Below, piece after piece: positions 1 to 9,388 of a DNA stretch of 64,000 bases (positions within the stretch are counted from its first letter, which is position 1; each line of letters starts with the position of its first letter). Location: NCBI RefSeq assembly GCF_000025625.1, contig NC_013922.1, forward strand, positions 1,302,001 to 1,366,000, written 5' to 3'. The position numbers and the translations under genes were made by a program. This DNA is from Natrialba magadii ATCC 43099. GTDB lineage: Archaea; Halobacteriota; Halobacteria; Halobacteriales; Natrialbaceae. Below the pieces are notes generated by a model that was not told where the DNA came from, searched no databases, and saw only the letters and a program-made list of their open reading frames with translations.

Positions 1-1401
1 GGCCCCGGCCTCGGACCGTGTCTTCGGACGGTCGGCACGGCAGCGCGGGCGCTCGCCCAGTCGCTCGACGTGCCGCTTATCGGCGTGAATCACATGGTGG
101 CCCACCTCGAGATCGGTCGCCACACAGCCGACTTCGACTCGCCGGTCTGTCTGAACGCGAGCGGCGCGAACGCGCACCTGCTCGCGTACCGCAACGGCCG
201 CTATCGCGTGCTCGGGGAGACGATGGACACCGGCGTCGGCAACGCCATCGACAAGTTCACCCGCCACGTCGGCTGGTCCCATCCCGGCGGACCGAAGGTC
301 GAGGCGGCCGCGAAAGACGGCGAACTCATCGACTTGCCCTACGTCGTGAAGGGAATGGATTTCTCCTTCTCGGGTATTATGAGTGCCGCGAAGCAGCGCT
401 ACGATAATGGGATTCCTGTCGAGGACATCTGTTACTCGCTGCAGGAGACCATCTTCGCCATGCTGACGGAAGTCGCCGAACGCGCGCTCTCGCTGACCGG
501 CAGCGACGAACTCGTCCTCGGCGGCGGTGTCGGACAGAACGCCCGCCTCCGTGAGATGCTCGCAGACATGTGCGACCAGCGCGGGGCGGACTTTCACGCA
601 CCCGAGCCGCGATTCCTGCGCGACAACGCGGGGATGATCGCCGTCCTCGGCGCGAAGATGTACGAGGCCGGCGAGACGCTTGCGATCGAAGACTCGCGCG
701 TCGACCCGAACTTCCGGCCGGATCAGGTACCCGTCACCTGGCGTACGGACGAGCCAGAGCTCGCGGTCGGCCGTGGAGGAGACAGCGCAGGCGAGGAAAC
801 AGAACAGGTCCAGGGCGCTGAGGCCGTCGTCAACCTCGACTCCACCACCGGCCGCGTCACCAAACGCCGACGGCCCAAAGCCTACCGCCACCCCGACCTC
901 GACGAACGCCTCCGCACGGAGCGGACTCGTCTCGAAGCCCGCCTGACGAACCTCGCCCGCCGCGAGGGCGTCCCTACACCCGTGCTCTCGGACATCGATC
1001 CGAAGGAGTCGGTACTCGAGTTCGCCTTCGTCGGCGACTGCGATCTGCGCGCGGTTCTCGACGACGAGTCGGGGGAGACGCACGTCCGGAACGTGGGTCG
1101 CCATCTCGCGCGACTCCACCGGGCTGGCATCGTTCACGGAGATCCGACGACACGAAACGTACGGATCGCTGCAGACCGCACCTATCTCATCGACTTCGGA
1201 CTGGGCTACCACACCGACCACGTCGAGGACTACGCGATGGACCTACACGTCTTCGACCAGAGTCTCGTCGGGACCGCGAACGACCCCGAGCCGCTCCGCG
1301 AAGCGGTCCGTGAGGGGTATCGCGAGGTCGGCGAGGAGCGGGTACTCGAGCGGCTGCTCGACGTCGAGGGACGCGGCCGGTACGTGGGCGGAGAGAGCTG
1401 A
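1..1401 (+). CDS. kae1-bud32: Kae1-Bud32 fusion, tRNA t6A synthesis (5' partial)
   Basis: Bifunctional protein of the KEOPS complex: the Kae1 part transfers threonylcarbamoyl to adenosine 37 of ANN-decoding tRNAs, and the Bud32 part is its small atypical kinase/ATPase. The open frame runs in from base 1 with GPGLGPCLR followed by the metal-binding HMVAH, both typical of Kae1, so the N-terminus lies outside the window. The Kae1 part ends near base 720; an acidic linker follows; Bud32 covers about 850-1390 with the catalytic loop HGDPTTRN and metal loop DFGLG. The loop has Pro where HGDLTTSN is usual. The fusion is common in euryarchaea. Confidence 0.95.
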   Translation, partial: GPGLGPCLRTVGTAARALAQSLDVPLIGVNHMVAHLEIGRHTADFDSPVCLNASGANAHLLAYRNGRYRVLGETMDTGVGNAIDKFTRHVGWSHPGGPKVEAAAKDGELIDLPYVVKGMDFSFSGIMSAAKQRYDNGIPVEDICYSLQETIFAMLTEVAERALSLTGSDELVLGGGVGQNARLREMLADMCDQRGADFHAPEPRFLRDNAGMIAVLGAKMYEAGETLAIEDSRVDPNFRPDQVPVTWRTDEPELAVGRGGDSAGEETEQVQGAEAVVNLDSTTGRVTKRRRPKAYRHPDLDERLRTERTRLEARLTNLARREGVPTPVLSDIDPKESVLEFAFVGDCDLRAVLDDESGETHVRNVGRHLARLHRAGIVHGDPTTRNVRIAADRTYLIDFGLGYHTDHVEDYAMDLHVFDQSLVGTANDPEPLREAVREGYREVGEERVLERLLDVEGRGRYVGGES

Positions 1402-1529
1402 CGGCCGTTCACGACCTTCCCGAGAGCTGAGAACCGAGGACCAGTTCGCGGCTTCGTTCGGTACCCACAGTCAGCTCATCGAGTGCCGAGACCCAGACAC
1501 TCTTGTCCCGACGCGAGTAGTCACGACCG

Positions 1530-2225
1530 ATGGAGACGAGTACGAATACGAGTACCGAGACACGCAGCGACACCGACGCCACTGACGCCACAGCGCCCAC
1601 CGTTCTCCTCACCGGCTACGAACCCTTCGGCGACTTCGAAACCAACCCCGCTCGCCAACTCGCCGCGCGCCTCGACGGCACCGACCTCGGCACCCACACT
1701 GTCGTCGGCCGCGAACTGCCCGTCGTGTTCGATCAGGCCGCGGACGTACTCGAGTCCGCCATCGACGAGCACGATCCTGACATCGTCTGCGCGCTGGGGC
1801 TGGCCGGCGGCCGGAACACGCTCTCGCTCGAGCGTGTGGGGATCAACCTCCGGGATACGAGCGCCTCCGGCATTCCGGACAACGACGACCGTGAGCCTGT
1901 CGACGAGTGCGTCGTCGCGGATGGGCCGGACGCCTACTTCACGACGCTGCCGGTGCGAGCGATGAAAGCGGCAATGCAGGACGCCGGCGTACCGACGACG
2001 CTTTCGACGGACGCCGGAACGCACTGCTGTAACAACCTGCTGTACGCCGCGCGCCACCTCGTGGAGACAGAGGCGAGTACAGTCGACGACTGCGACGTAG
2101 GGTTCGTTCACGTTCCGTTCTCGCACGTACAGGCAGCGGCACGCGACGAGGGTGAGCCGAGTATGGCACTCGAGACGATGCAGGAGGGGCTGCTGGTGGG
2201 ACTCGAAGCGGCGTGTTCTCGGTGA
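1530..2225 (+). CDS. pcp: Pyroglutamyl-peptidase I
   Basis: Cytosolic cysteine peptidase (family C15, 231 residues) removing N-terminal pyroglutamate. TGYEPFGDFETNPA opens the fold at about residue 28, after a Thr/Asp-rich low-complexity leader. The catalytic triad is visible as Glu in LERVGIN, Cys in GTHCCNN and His in GFVHVPF, in the family order. The ATG at 1530 is used, but the first 20 residues are not part of the fold, so a later start cannot be excluded. It stands alone, 128 bp after kae1-bud32. Confidence 0.93.
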   Translation: METSTNTSTETRSDTDATDATAPTVLLTGYEPFGDFETNPARQLAARLDGTDLGTHTVVGRELPVVFDQAADVLESAIDEHDPDIVCALGLAGGRNTLSLERVGINLRDTSASGIPDNDDREPVDECVVADGPDAYFTTLPVRAMKAAMQDAGVPTTLSTDAGTHCCNNLLYAARHLVETEASTVDDCDVGFVHVPFSHVQAAARDEGEPSMALETMQEGLLVGLEAACSR

Positions 2226-2366
2226 CGGACTGTGCGTGCTCTCGGTGACAGCCTGTGGGGGAGGACGTGGCGAATTCGGCGAACGAGTCGAAAACCGAGA
2301 GTGACCAATTTCCACAGACGAGACGGGCACACAATACTCTTAATGGGGAAGACCGTACTGTGCCGT

Positions 2367-2651
2367 ATGGCAGATAAACCGACCTCCGGTGAGATTCTTG
2401 GCGTCCCGTACAACTTCGAACGACCGAGCTTTGGCCGCATGCTCTCGTCGTACTGGCAGCCCGGCGAGGGGATGCTCGTCGAGAAGCCCTTTGGCGTCGG
2501 GTACACGCTGAACCTCGCCAACTGGCGCTCGTGGGTCGTCGTCGCGGTCGCTGGCGCACTCCTCTGGCAACAAGAACAGGGCTCCTCGGCGGACACCGAG
2601 GAGGCGCAGGACGAACCCGTCGAAGTGATCGTCGACGACGACGAGAACTGA
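2367..2651 (+). CDS. DUF5808-type small protein
   Basis: A 94-residue protein with GVPYNFERPS, a WQPGEGMLVEKPFGVGYTLN stretch and a single hydrophobic segment (WRSWVVVAVAGALLW, about 58-72), then an acidic tail. The layout (nucleotide-sugar-free, one short motif, then one membrane segment) matches what I know as DUF5808, whose function is unknown. The start at 2367 is chosen because the upstream in-frame ATG at 2232 adds basic, non-conserved residues. An AT-rich stretch about 30 bp before 2367 could be its TATA box. Confidence 0.72.
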   Translation: MADKPTSGEILGVPYNFERPSFGRMLSSYWQPGEGMLVEKPFGVGYTLNLANWRSWVVVAVAGALLWQQEQGSSADTEEAQDEPVEVIVDDDEN

Positions 2652-2711
2652 CGCGCGAGGCAACTGTTTTTCTGACAAACAGTTATAGTGAGTGCGGCTG
2701 TCTGTTCCGCC

Positions 2712-3527
2712 ATGCCCGTTCCACGTCGCGCTGCAGTGATCGGTGCCGTCGCCTGCTGGGCAGTCGCGACAGGCTACTTCGCTGCGACCGGGTACAGACT
2801 CGACGGACTCGTCCCGCCGAGGCTCCCCGCCGCCGCATTGCTCGCACTCGGCGCACTCGCTGGCGGTTCGTACGCCGCGGGGTACCGCGTCTCCCCAGTC
2901 GCGATCATCGGTGGACTCGTCCTGAGCGCCCCAGTGCTGTTCGAACCCGCCGGCGCGCCAGATCCGTCGCTCGGACGCGGGATCGACAGTCTGTCACTGG
3001 TCATCGGGGCATACCTCGCTGGTATTCTCGTGGCAATCGAGTACGCGGCTCGGAATCCTGGCCGAATTCGAGCGTGGTTCACGCCTCGAACGATTGCGAT
3101 CGGTGTCGCTGGCGGCGTTCTCCACGCGGTCGTCGTTCGGGCGATCTATGCGTCCGTTCGCCACGCACCCATCTGGGACGGCTCCGTCATCCTCGAACCG
3201 ATCGTGTTGCTCGCTGTTTCGTACATCCTCGTCGGCCAGTTACTCGTTGGTGCCGTCACCGCAGTCATGCTCGTTCGCCACCGGCTCGTCACGCCGTTGG
3301 TTGCTCTTACGGCACTCTTCTCCTGGCTCTCCTACCGAACCTGGCTCTCGCTCGAGGCCACTCGCGAACTCGGCGCAACGCCTGGCATCTCGCCGCAACC
3401 AGACGCGCTCTACGTCGCCCTCTGGTTCGTCCCGCTGACGATCGCGCTGGTGCTGGGGGGACTCGAGTACCTGCTTCGCGCCAGAGTGAGTGCTGGGCTT
3501 CCAGGGAGTGGGTCGGTAGCGGAGTGA
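2712..3527 (+). CDS. Multi-pass membrane protein, unknown function
   Basis: A 271-residue protein with about seven hydrophobic segments (starting at AAVIGAVACWAVATGYFAAT near residue 6) and short loops. I recognise no catalytic motif. The start at ATG 2712 puts MPVPRR directly before the first membrane segment, which fits the positive-inside rule; an ATG at 2688 adds eight residues. It lies 60 bp after the DUF5808 gene on the same strand and could share a transcript. Confidence 0.7.
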   Translation: MPVPRRAAVIGAVACWAVATGYFAATGYRLDGLVPPRLPAAALLALGALAGGSYAAGYRVSPVAIIGGLVLSAPVLFEPAGAPDPSLGRGIDSLSLVIGAYLAGILVAIEYAARNPGRIRAWFTPRTIAIGVAGGVLHAVVVRAIYASVRHAPIWDGSVILEPIVLLAVSYILVGQLLVGAVTAVMLVRHRLVTPLVALTALFSWLSYRTWLSLEATRELGATPGISPQPDALYVALWFVPLTIALVLGGLEYLLRARVSAGLPGSGSVAE

Positions 3528-3529
3528 GC

Positions 3530-3602
3530 GAGTGAGCGAGTGTGGGTGTGGGTGTGAGTGTGAGTGTGAGTGTGTGTGAGCGCGTGTGAGTGTGTGTGAT
3601 CG
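3530..3602. repeat. TG-rich simple repeat
   Basis: Directly after the membrane-protein stop codon the + strand carries a run of GAG(C/T)GAGTG and GTGTGAGTG units, about 70 bases with almost no C. It is a microsatellite-type tract in the 200-bp gap before the dITPase gene. No gene or promoter is evident inside it. Confidence 0.8.
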
Positions 3603-3729
3603 AATGAGCGGGACAGTGCGTGCGATCTGGGCCGCAAGCCCCGACTCGTGGAGCAGGACCCGAAACTCATCACCACTGCCACGGACGGCAACCGACGGCT
3701 ATATTCCCGCGGCGGCCGCCGCCTCGAAC

Positions 3730-4275
3730 ATGGCTATCCGCTTCGTCACCGGAAACGACGGCAAGGCGCGCGAGGCGCGGGCCTACCTCGACGGCATCGA
3801 AGCCGTCGAGCAGGTCCCCTACGACTACACCGAAATTCAGAGCGACTCGCTCGAAGAAATCGCGATTCAGGGAGCCGAAGAAGCACACGCGGAACTCGAG
3901 GGCGAGGACCCGATCCTGGTCGGCGACACCGGCCTGTTCGTCGATGCGCTCGGCGGCTTCCCGGGGCCGTACTCGGCGTACGTCGAGGACACTGTCGGCG
4001 TTGAACGCCTCTGGCGACTCGTCGAACCAGAGGACAACCACAGAGCACGATTCAAGACGGTACTCGGCTTCACGGACGGCGAGCGGACGGAGACCTTCGA
4101 GGGGACGCTCGCGGGGACCATCGTCTCCCCGCGGGGTGACGACGGCTTCGGCTACGATCCGATCTTCGAGTTCAACGGGCAGACCCTGGCCGAAATGGAC
4201 ATCGAGGAGAAGAACGCGATTTCCCACCGCGGGCGGGCGCTGGCGACGTTCTCAGACTGGTACGCAGACCAGTAA
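3730..4275 (+). CDS. XTP/dITP diphosphatase (HAM1/RdgB family)
   Basis: House-cleaning pyrophosphatase (181 residues) hydrolysing dITP, ITP and XTP to monophosphates, keeping deaminated purines out of nucleic acids. The family signs are present: substrate loop FVTGNDGKAREA at the N-terminus, metal-binding GDTGLFVDALGGFPGPYSA at about 70-88, GFGYDPIF at about 140, and the closing ISHRGRAL. The ATG at 3730 places MAIRFVTGN at the correct distance; the upstream in-frame extension is Ala/Ser-rich and non-homologous in character. Confidence 0.95.
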   Translation: MAIRFVTGNDGKAREARAYLDGIEAVEQVPYDYTEIQSDSLEEIAIQGAEEAHAELEGEDPILVGDTGLFVDALGGFPGPYSAYVEDTVGVERLWRLVEPEDNHRARFKTVLGFTDGERTETFEGTLAGTIVSPRGDDGFGYDPIFEFNGQTLAEMDIEEKNAISHRGRALATFSDWYADQ

Positions 4276-4307
4276 CACACTCGGAGACAGGCAGCCGACT
4301 TCTTCGA

Positions 4308-4802
4308 CTACTCGCGAGGGTTACAGTCCGGTCCCGGATACGGCCCCTCCTCAACTGCGGGATACAGCTTTTCAGGGTCGAACACCGCCGCGAACGCGTC
4401 CGGCGTGCGTACGCTGATCGAGAGCCGCGGCTGCATCGACAGCCCCGCCTTCGCGGAGTTCAACCGTTCGTCGTAGGAGAGCAGGTGCGCCGCCTCGCCA
4501 CGGTAGGCCGAGGCCAGCGCCGGATGGTCGTCGTCGGGGTGGTCCACCGCGACGCGGTCGGACTCGAGTCGGTCCCGATGTGCGGCCGCCAGGTCGGGGT
4601 CCGCGAGGGCGGCGACGAGTTCTTCGGTCGCCGCGAGGAGGTGGTCGCTGGCGACGAGGGCGATCCAGGAGTGACTGCGGACCAGGTCCAGCGCTCGGCG
4701 AGCGTCGCCATCGACGAACAGGTCGGCGGCGAGGACGGACGAATCCGCGACGACGCGGGCCGGATCGGGGTGGTCCGCGTCCCCTCGGGAGTGGTTAGCC
4801 AT
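4308..4802 (-). CDS. PIN-like domain protein
   Basis: A 164-residue haloarchaeal PIN-like protein. VVADSSVLAADLF near residue 20 holds the first acidic residue of the PIN metal site, and an acidic cluster (DDDHPALASAYRGEAAHLLSYDERL, about 95-118) supplies the others. PIN domains are usually RNases, often toxins. Its start codon overlaps the end of the 41-residue gene upstream (4795-4920) by 8 bp, so the two are translated from one message. The C-terminal part, ending PGPDCNPRE, is long for a simple VapC. Confidence 0.75.
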   Translation of the reverse strand: MANHSRGDADHPDPARVVADSSVLAADLFVDGDARRALDLVRSHSWIALVASDHLLAATEELVAALADPDLAAAHRDRLESDRVAVDHPDDDHPALASAYRGEAAHLLSYDERLNSAKAGLSMQPRLSISVRTPDAFAAVFDPEKLYPAVEEGPYPGPDCNPRE

Positions 4803-4920
4803 CGGTCTCACCCGACGCTGTCTCGTCGTCGGTCAGTTCCGCAGCAGTCGAACGGACTTGCTCGAGCGTGATCTCGGCGGACTCCGCGCGGTCGAAGAGG
4901 TCGCCCCAGGTAGCAGGCAT
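4795..4920 (-). CDS. 41-residue partner of the PIN protein
   Basis: Very short acidic protein: MPATWGDLFDRAESAEITLEQV followed by a helix and an acidic tail. It is probably helical; no DNA-binding fold can be recognised. ATG 4920 is preferred over the ATG at 4998, because upstream residues look like non-coding translation. The overlap with the PIN gene is the arrangement seen in antitoxin-toxin pairs, which makes it a candidate antitoxin or accessory subunit by context only. Confidence 0.6.
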   Translation of the reverse strand: MPATWGDLFDRAESAEITLEQVRSTAAELTDDETASGETDG

Positions 4921-5001
4921 TGGTGGCCGTTCGGTGTACGGGAAGAAAAGCCGCCCGGAGACTGGAGCCAGCTGCCAGCGCTCGAAGGGATCGGCCACCG
5001 G

Positions 5002-6105
5002 TCACTCGGAGAGCAGCCAGAACACGACCGCGCCGAGGACGAACGCGATACCGACGTTGACGACGAGCCCCACGACACCGACGCCGGCGACGAGTGCGAG
5101 CGCGCGGCGATCCGTAAACGGAATCGGATCGAACGCTGCCCGGCCGAGTTCGATGGCGACGACGACGAGCAAGACTCCGAGCAGGGCCATCGGAAACGCG
5201 GCTAGCAACGCGCCGGTCGCGACGAGCGCGAGGGCGATGTAGCCCACACCGAGCAACACGTTCGCACCCGCGGTCCGCGCGCCGAAGGCGTACTTGCCCG
5301 CGAGGCCGCCGCTGCCGTGACACATCGGAACCCCGCCGGCAGGGATCGCTGCGAGGCAGGTGACACCCATGCTCTGGGAGAGCCTGTCGGCCGACACGTC
5401 GCGGTCGTAGAGATCGCCACAGAGCAGCGCGGTCGCGATGGCTGCGTTGCCAATCGTCATCCCGAGCTGTGCGACGGTGCCCTCGAGTGCCGCGCCAGAA
5501 ATCGTCGGCGAGCCAGCGGGGAAGAGTGTGAGTTCGGGGAGCCGCGGAGCGGGAACGCCGGCTGCGAGCACTGCGGCGACGCCACCGAGTGCGAGCACGA
5601 CGAGCACACTCGACTGGCGATAGCCCAGAAGCGCGAGCAGGCAGACGAGCGCGAGCCCGGCGACGGCGACGCCGGGCGCGCCGAGCGAGAGGTCGACCGC
5701 GGCCTCGAGCAGGAGGAGGGCGACGGCGAACTGTACGCCACGAATAACGGGTTCACCGACGACGCGCTGGAGGTGCCCGACGAGGCCGAACGAGCCCACG
5801 ATCAGCAGAACGCCACCGGCGAGCAGCCCAGCCGCCGCGAGTTCGGGGTAAGAAAGCGAGCCGACGATCGCCAGGCCGACGAGCGCTTTCATCGGCTCGA
5901 CGGAGAGCGGCATTCCGTAGTACAGCCCCCAGATAATCTGGAAGACGCCGAAGCCGACGAGCACGTGTGCGAGCGAGACGCTCGTCGTCGCAGCGAGCGC
6001 GACGAGCAACGGCAGGACAGTAACCGAATCTCCTAGCGCACCCGTGAGTTCGCTGGCCGAGAACTCGAGTTCGGTCTGTGCGTCTCGCCTGAACGAGTGC
6101 CCCAT
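5002..6105 (-). CDS. Putative sulfate/molybdate transporter (MOT1-like)
   Basis: A 367-residue integral membrane protein with about ten hydrophobic segments and no STAS domain, matching the archaeal/plant MOT1 branch of the SulP superfamily. ELTGALGDSVTVLPLLVAL near residue 20, GLYYGMPLSVEPMKALVGLAI near 60 and the later GGVPMCHGSGGLAGKYAFG (about 255) are the characteristic loops. The likely substrate is molybdate or sulfate. It is divergent from the AIR-synthase-like gene across a 270-bp spacer holding a TTTAAG box about 75 bp before the start. Confidence 0.85.
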   Translation of the reverse strand: MGHSFRRDAQTELEFSASELTGALGDSVTVLPLLVALAATTSVSLAHVLVGFGVFQIIWGLYYGMPLSVEPMKALVGLAIVGSLSYPELAAAGLLAGGVLLIVGSFGLVGHLQRVVGEPVIRGVQFAVALLLLEAAVDLSLGAPGVAVAGLALVCLLALLGYRQSSVLVVLALGGVAAVLAAGVPAPRLPELTLFPAGSPTISGAALEGTVAQLGMTIGNAAIATALLCGDLYDRDVSADRLSQSMGVTCLAAIPAGGVPMCHGSGGLAGKYAFGARTAGANVLLGVGYIALALVATGALLAAFPMALLGVLLVVVAIELGRAAFDPIPFTDRRALALVAGVGVVGLVVNVGIAFVLGAVVFWLLSE

Positions 6106-6375
6106 TCGGTGGTGCTTTGCCGGGCAGTGATTTCACTGTTTTCAGAAATCGAGTATGGTTGCGTCAGCGGCCGTCTTAAACCGTTATTGGTTACAGGGAC
6201 GGAGTACGTATTGACGTCGAAGGTCGCCCTCATCGGCACTGTCCGCGAGCGGGACTCGAGTACACCGGATCATCACTCAGCACTACCGACTCCCAGTCCC
6301 TCAGGCAAACGAGCCGGTGGTTGCTGCCAACTGGGGATCAGCAGCCTGAAGAGCGGCCGCTGGGTGCGTGTTCGT

Positions 6376-7413
6376 ATGGCTGATCTCGGCAAGATAGATC
6401 GCGAGTTCTTCGAGCGCCGGATTGCGCCGAATCTCGGTGCTGACCGGGACGACGTGGTTCTCGGGCCGACCCACGGTGTCGACTTCGGCGTGCTCGATAT
6501 CGGCGGGCAGGCGTTCGTCACCGCGACCGATCCGCTCTCGATCCCGCCAGCGCTCGGGTTCGAACGCGCGGCACGGTTCGCGCTCGACCTCGTGCTCGCG
6601 GACGTGGCCGTCAGCGGCGTCGCGCCGTCACATCTCTCGGTCTGTTTCACGCTTCCCGAGACGATGTCCGACGGGGAGTTCGCGACCGTCTGGGAGACGT
6701 TTCACGAGGAGTGCGTCGATCTCGGTGTGTCCGTCGTGACGGGGCACACGGCCAGATACTCTGACCCGTCCCATCCGTGGGTCGGCGCAGCGACCGCGAT
6801 GGGCGTCGGCGAGCACGACGAAATCGTCCGCCCAGACGGAGCGCGTGTCGGCGACCGACTCCTGCTGACGACCGGGCCTGCCGTCGAGTCTGTCGGACTC
6901 CTGAGTACGATCTTCGCCGACGAGATCGACCTTCCGGCGGACGTGCTCGCCGACGCACAGGAGCGCCTCGACGAGGTGTACGCCGTCCGGGACGCGCTCA
7001 CGGCGGCCGCGGCAGGCTCTGGAACCGTCACCGCGATGCACGACGTAACCGAAGGCGGGCTCGCCGGCGCGCTGAACGAGATGGCCGCCGGTGCGGGTGC
7101 TCAGTTCGTGATCGACCGTGAGGCTGTACCGATGCGCCCCGGTGTCGCCGAACTCTGTGAGCATCTCGAAATCGACCCCTGGGCGATGACCAGCAGCGGC
7201 TCGCTTCTCATCGCGGTCGACCCCGACGGCGCTGCTGCGGTCACGGACGCACTCGAGAACAGGGGCACTGTCGTTGCGGACATCGGTCGAGTGGAGCGCG
7301 CCGAGTCCGCGGACGACTCTGCGGCAGGGGAGGTCGTCGTCGATGGAGAGCGGCTCGACCACCCGAACGAGGATCCGTCGTGGGCGGCATACGCGGAGCT
7401 TGCAACTGAGTAG
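6376..7413 (+). CDS. AIR synthase-related protein (HypE/PurM-like)
   Basis: A 345-residue ATP-dependent enzyme of the PurM/HypE/SelD/ThiL fold. An N-terminal domain with [19 protein letters not shown] and VTGHTARY is followed by a C-terminal domain with [17 protein letters not shown]. The haloarchaeal orthologues are usually labelled hydrogenase maturation HypE or simply AIR synthase, but no hydrogenase or other hyp genes are here and the HypE C-terminal Cys is absent (the protein ends AAYAELATE). The true substrate is unknown. ATG 6376 is chosen because [12 protein letters not shown] starts the conserved part. Confidence 0.85.
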   Translation: MADLGKIDREFFERRIAPNLGADRDDVVLGPTHGVDFGVLDIGGQAFVTATDPLSIPPALGFERAARFALDLVLADVAVSGVAPSHLSVCFTLPETMSDGEFATVWETFHEECVDLGVSVVTGHTARYSDPSHPWVGAATAMGVGEHDEIVRPDGARVGDRLLLTTGPAVESVGLLSTIFADEIDLPADVLADAQERLDEVYAVRDALTAAAAGSGTVTAMHDVTEGGLAGALNEMAAGAGAQFVIDREAVPMRPGVAELCEHLEIDPWAMTSSGSLLIAVDPDGAAAVTDALENRGTVVADIGRVERAESADDSAAGEVVVDGERLDHPNEDPSWAAYAELATE

Positions 7414-7529
7414 CACAACCTGACGTGGCTGCAGGGTGTCGCGCTGAGTAACCCGACCCAGTCCGAATTACAATCCGCAGCGAACAGTGCACCATCATCG
7501 ATTTGTATAACCAGTGAATACCAACAGCT

Positions 7530-8915
7530 ATGAGAACACCAGCACCCGACAGCCGCCCCGTTGCGCTCACAATTGCGGGCAGTGACTCCGGCGGCGGGGC
7601 CGGTATCCAGGCCGACCTCGCGACGATGACTGCCCACGGCGTCTTCGGAACGTCGGCGATCACCGCCGTCACCGCCCAGCACACCCGCGGCGTCGAGCGC
7701 TCGTTCGCCCTCCCCACCGAGGAGGTCACAGCCCAGATTGACGCCGTCACCGGCGACTTCGCCGTTGGCGCGGCGAAAACGGGGATGCTCGCAACAACTG
7801 AACTCGTCGAAACCGTCGCCGAGAAGGCAGCCACGTTCGAGTTCCCACTCGTCGTCGACCCCGTGATGGTCGCGACGACCGGCGATCGATTGTTAGAACC
7901 CGATGCCGAGCGCGCCTACGAGGATCTCCTGTCGGAGGCGACTCTCGCCACGCCGAACGCGGACGAGGCCGAGGTGCTGACGGATATCGCAGTCACGGAC
8001 GAGGAAAGCGCCCGCGAGGCTGGCGAGGCGATCCGTGACCTCGGCGTTGACGCAGTACTAGTGAAGGGGGGCCACGTTCCCGGAGAGACAGTCACCGACC
8101 TGCTCGTCACGGAGGCGGGGACGACGACGTTCGAACATCCGCGCGTCGGAACCGCGGCGACTCACGGCTCGGGCTGTACGCTGGCGGCGGCCATCGCGGC
8201 CCGGCTGGCGACCGGCGACGACCTCGAGACCGCAGTTAGCGGTGCGACTGACTTCCTCGCTCGCGCGGTGCGCTACGCCTACGATGTCGGTGAGGGTGAC
8301 GGTGCGGTAAATCACGCCGTCGACCTGCGAAACCAGGCCGCGCGGGAGCCGACCGCCGAAGCCGTGCAAACGGTCGTCGACCGACTCGTCAACGCCGACG
8401 TCACCGCACTCGTCCCCGAGGTCGGGATGAACGTCGTCGGCGCGACGCCCTACGCCGAATCCGTCGACGAGACAGCCGCCGTCGAGGGCCGCATTACACG
8501 AACGTTGTCGGGCATCCAGCCGAACCGCGGCGTCCGCTTCGGCGCGTCGAGTCACGTCGCCCGCTTCCTCCTCTCCGCACGCGAATTCAGCCCCGACCTT
8601 CGGTTCGCCGTCAACTGCCGATTCGGACCGGATGTGGAGGCGGCGCTCGAGGCACTCGAGTGGGACGTCGCGGAGTACGATCGTGGGGACGAGCCGACGA
8701 GTAGTGCTGAACAGGAGGGCGAGACGATGGGGTGGGGCGCACAGCAGGCGTTCGGAGGCCGTGACGGCGAGCAGTCGCAGGAGTCGCAGGAGCCGTCCAC
8801 AGCCGTGATCGACCGCGGTGCAGTCGGCAAGGAGGCGATGACGAAACTCGTCGCGGCTGATCCAGCGACCCTCGCGGAGCGTGTCGTGGCGCTCGACGCG
8901 GCACTCGAGCGCTGA
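7530..8915 (+). CDS. thiDN: ThiD-ThiN fusion: HMP(-P) kinase / thiamine phosphate synthase
   Basis: Bifunctional thiamine-biosynthesis enzyme (461 residues). Residues about 8-270 are ThiD, a ribokinase-fold kinase phosphorylating hydroxymethylpyrimidine: [13 protein letters not shown], the VKGGH loop and [12 protein letters not shown] with the catalytic region. Residues about 280-461 are ThiN, the archaeal replacement for ThiE ([29 protein letters not shown], ending in the AVGKEAMTK helix). A Gln/Ser-rich insertion lies at about 385-425. No TPP riboswitch core is present upstream; a TTGTATAA box lies about 25 bp before ATG. Confidence 0.93.
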   Translation: MRTPAPDSRPVALTIAGSDSGGGAGIQADLATMTAHGVFGTSAITAVTAQHTRGVERSFALPTEEVTAQIDAVTGDFAVGAAKTGMLATTELVETVAEKAATFEFPLVVDPVMVATTGDRLLEPDAERAYEDLLSEATLATPNADEAEVLTDIAVTDEESAREAGEAIRDLGVDAVLVKGGHVPGETVTDLLVTEAGTTTFEHPRVGTAATHGSGCTLAAAIAARLATGDDLETAVSGATDFLARAVRYAYDVGEGDGAVNHAVDLRNQAAREPTAEAVQTVVDRLVNADVTALVPEVGMNVVGATPYAESVDETAAVEGRITRTLSGIQPNRGVRFGASSHVARFLLSAREFSPDLRFAVNCRFGPDVEAALEALEWDVAEYDRGDEPTSSAEQEGETMGWGAQQAFGGRDGEQSQESQEPSTAVIDRGAVGKEAMTKLVAADPATLAERVVALDAALER

Positions 8916-9010
8916 AGTTGCACCGATCCCGAGGCCGCGTCAGTGGCTTCCTGTGGGAACAGTCGCCGCAAACCGAACGCTCATTCCCCAACACGCCGAC
9001 AGCACGCCAC

Positions 9011-9346
9011 ATGGTCGAGAACCCATTCGACGTCGACATTCGCGTCGGCGAAGTACTCGAGGCCGAGGCATTTCCGGAAGCGAACAAACCCAAGATGACC
9101 AAACTCTGGATCGATCTGGGTGACAAACACGGCGAGATTCAGTCTGCGGCGCAGTACGACCACCACTACGAACCCGAGGAACTCGAGGGACGGCGCGTAC
9201 TGTGCGCGACGAACCTTGGTACCGTCCGCATCGCAGGGTTCAAATCCGAGGCGCTGACGGTCGGCGTCCCCGACGAGGAGGAGTATCCAGTGCTGGTCGA
9301 ACCGGACCGAGACGTGGACGTGCCGCTCGGTGGCCTGCTATTCTAA
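9011..9346 (+). CDS. csaA: CsaA-like tRNA-binding domain protein
   Basis: A 111-residue OB-fold protein like bacterial/archaeal CsaA (the same fold as the methionyl-tRNA synthetase C-terminal domain). The fold markers are FDVDIRVGEVLEAEAFPEA, MTKLWIDLGDKHGEIQSAAQ and the closing region GFKSEALTVG...VEPDRDVDVPLGG. It probably acts as a small dimer binding tRNA or as a chaperone; the native role in archaea is not settled. ATG 9011 is chosen over 8918, which adds 31 unrelated residues. Confidence 0.88.
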   Translation: MVENPFDVDIRVGEVLEAEAFPEANKPKMTKLWIDLGDKHGEIQSAAQYDHHYEPEELEGRRVLCATNLGTVRIAGFKSEALTVGVPDEEEYPVLVEPDRDVDVPLGGLLF

Positions 9347-9388
9347 GACGGTAATCACTTCCACTGCGGATCCCGCAGGGTTTTTGGG

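Noticed and set aside
1402-1529. tRNA gene in the gap after kae1-bud32
   Set aside because: No T-arm GTTCRANNC with a matching acceptor stem could be folded by eye.
2367-2651. Cytochrome- or respiratory-type small subunit
   Set aside because: One hydrophobic segment only, and no heme or metal ligands; DUF5808-type remains the better call.
7466-7477. ATTACAAT before thiDN, resembling the surface-cluster element
   Set aside because: Only 8 of 9 core bases match and the distance (about 60 bp) and orientation context differ; probably chance.
7414-7529. Possible TPP riboswitch before thiDN
   Set aside because: A CTGAGT is present, but the CTGAGA and the second thi-box core are missing; haloarchaeal thiamine genes are usually controlled by a protein.
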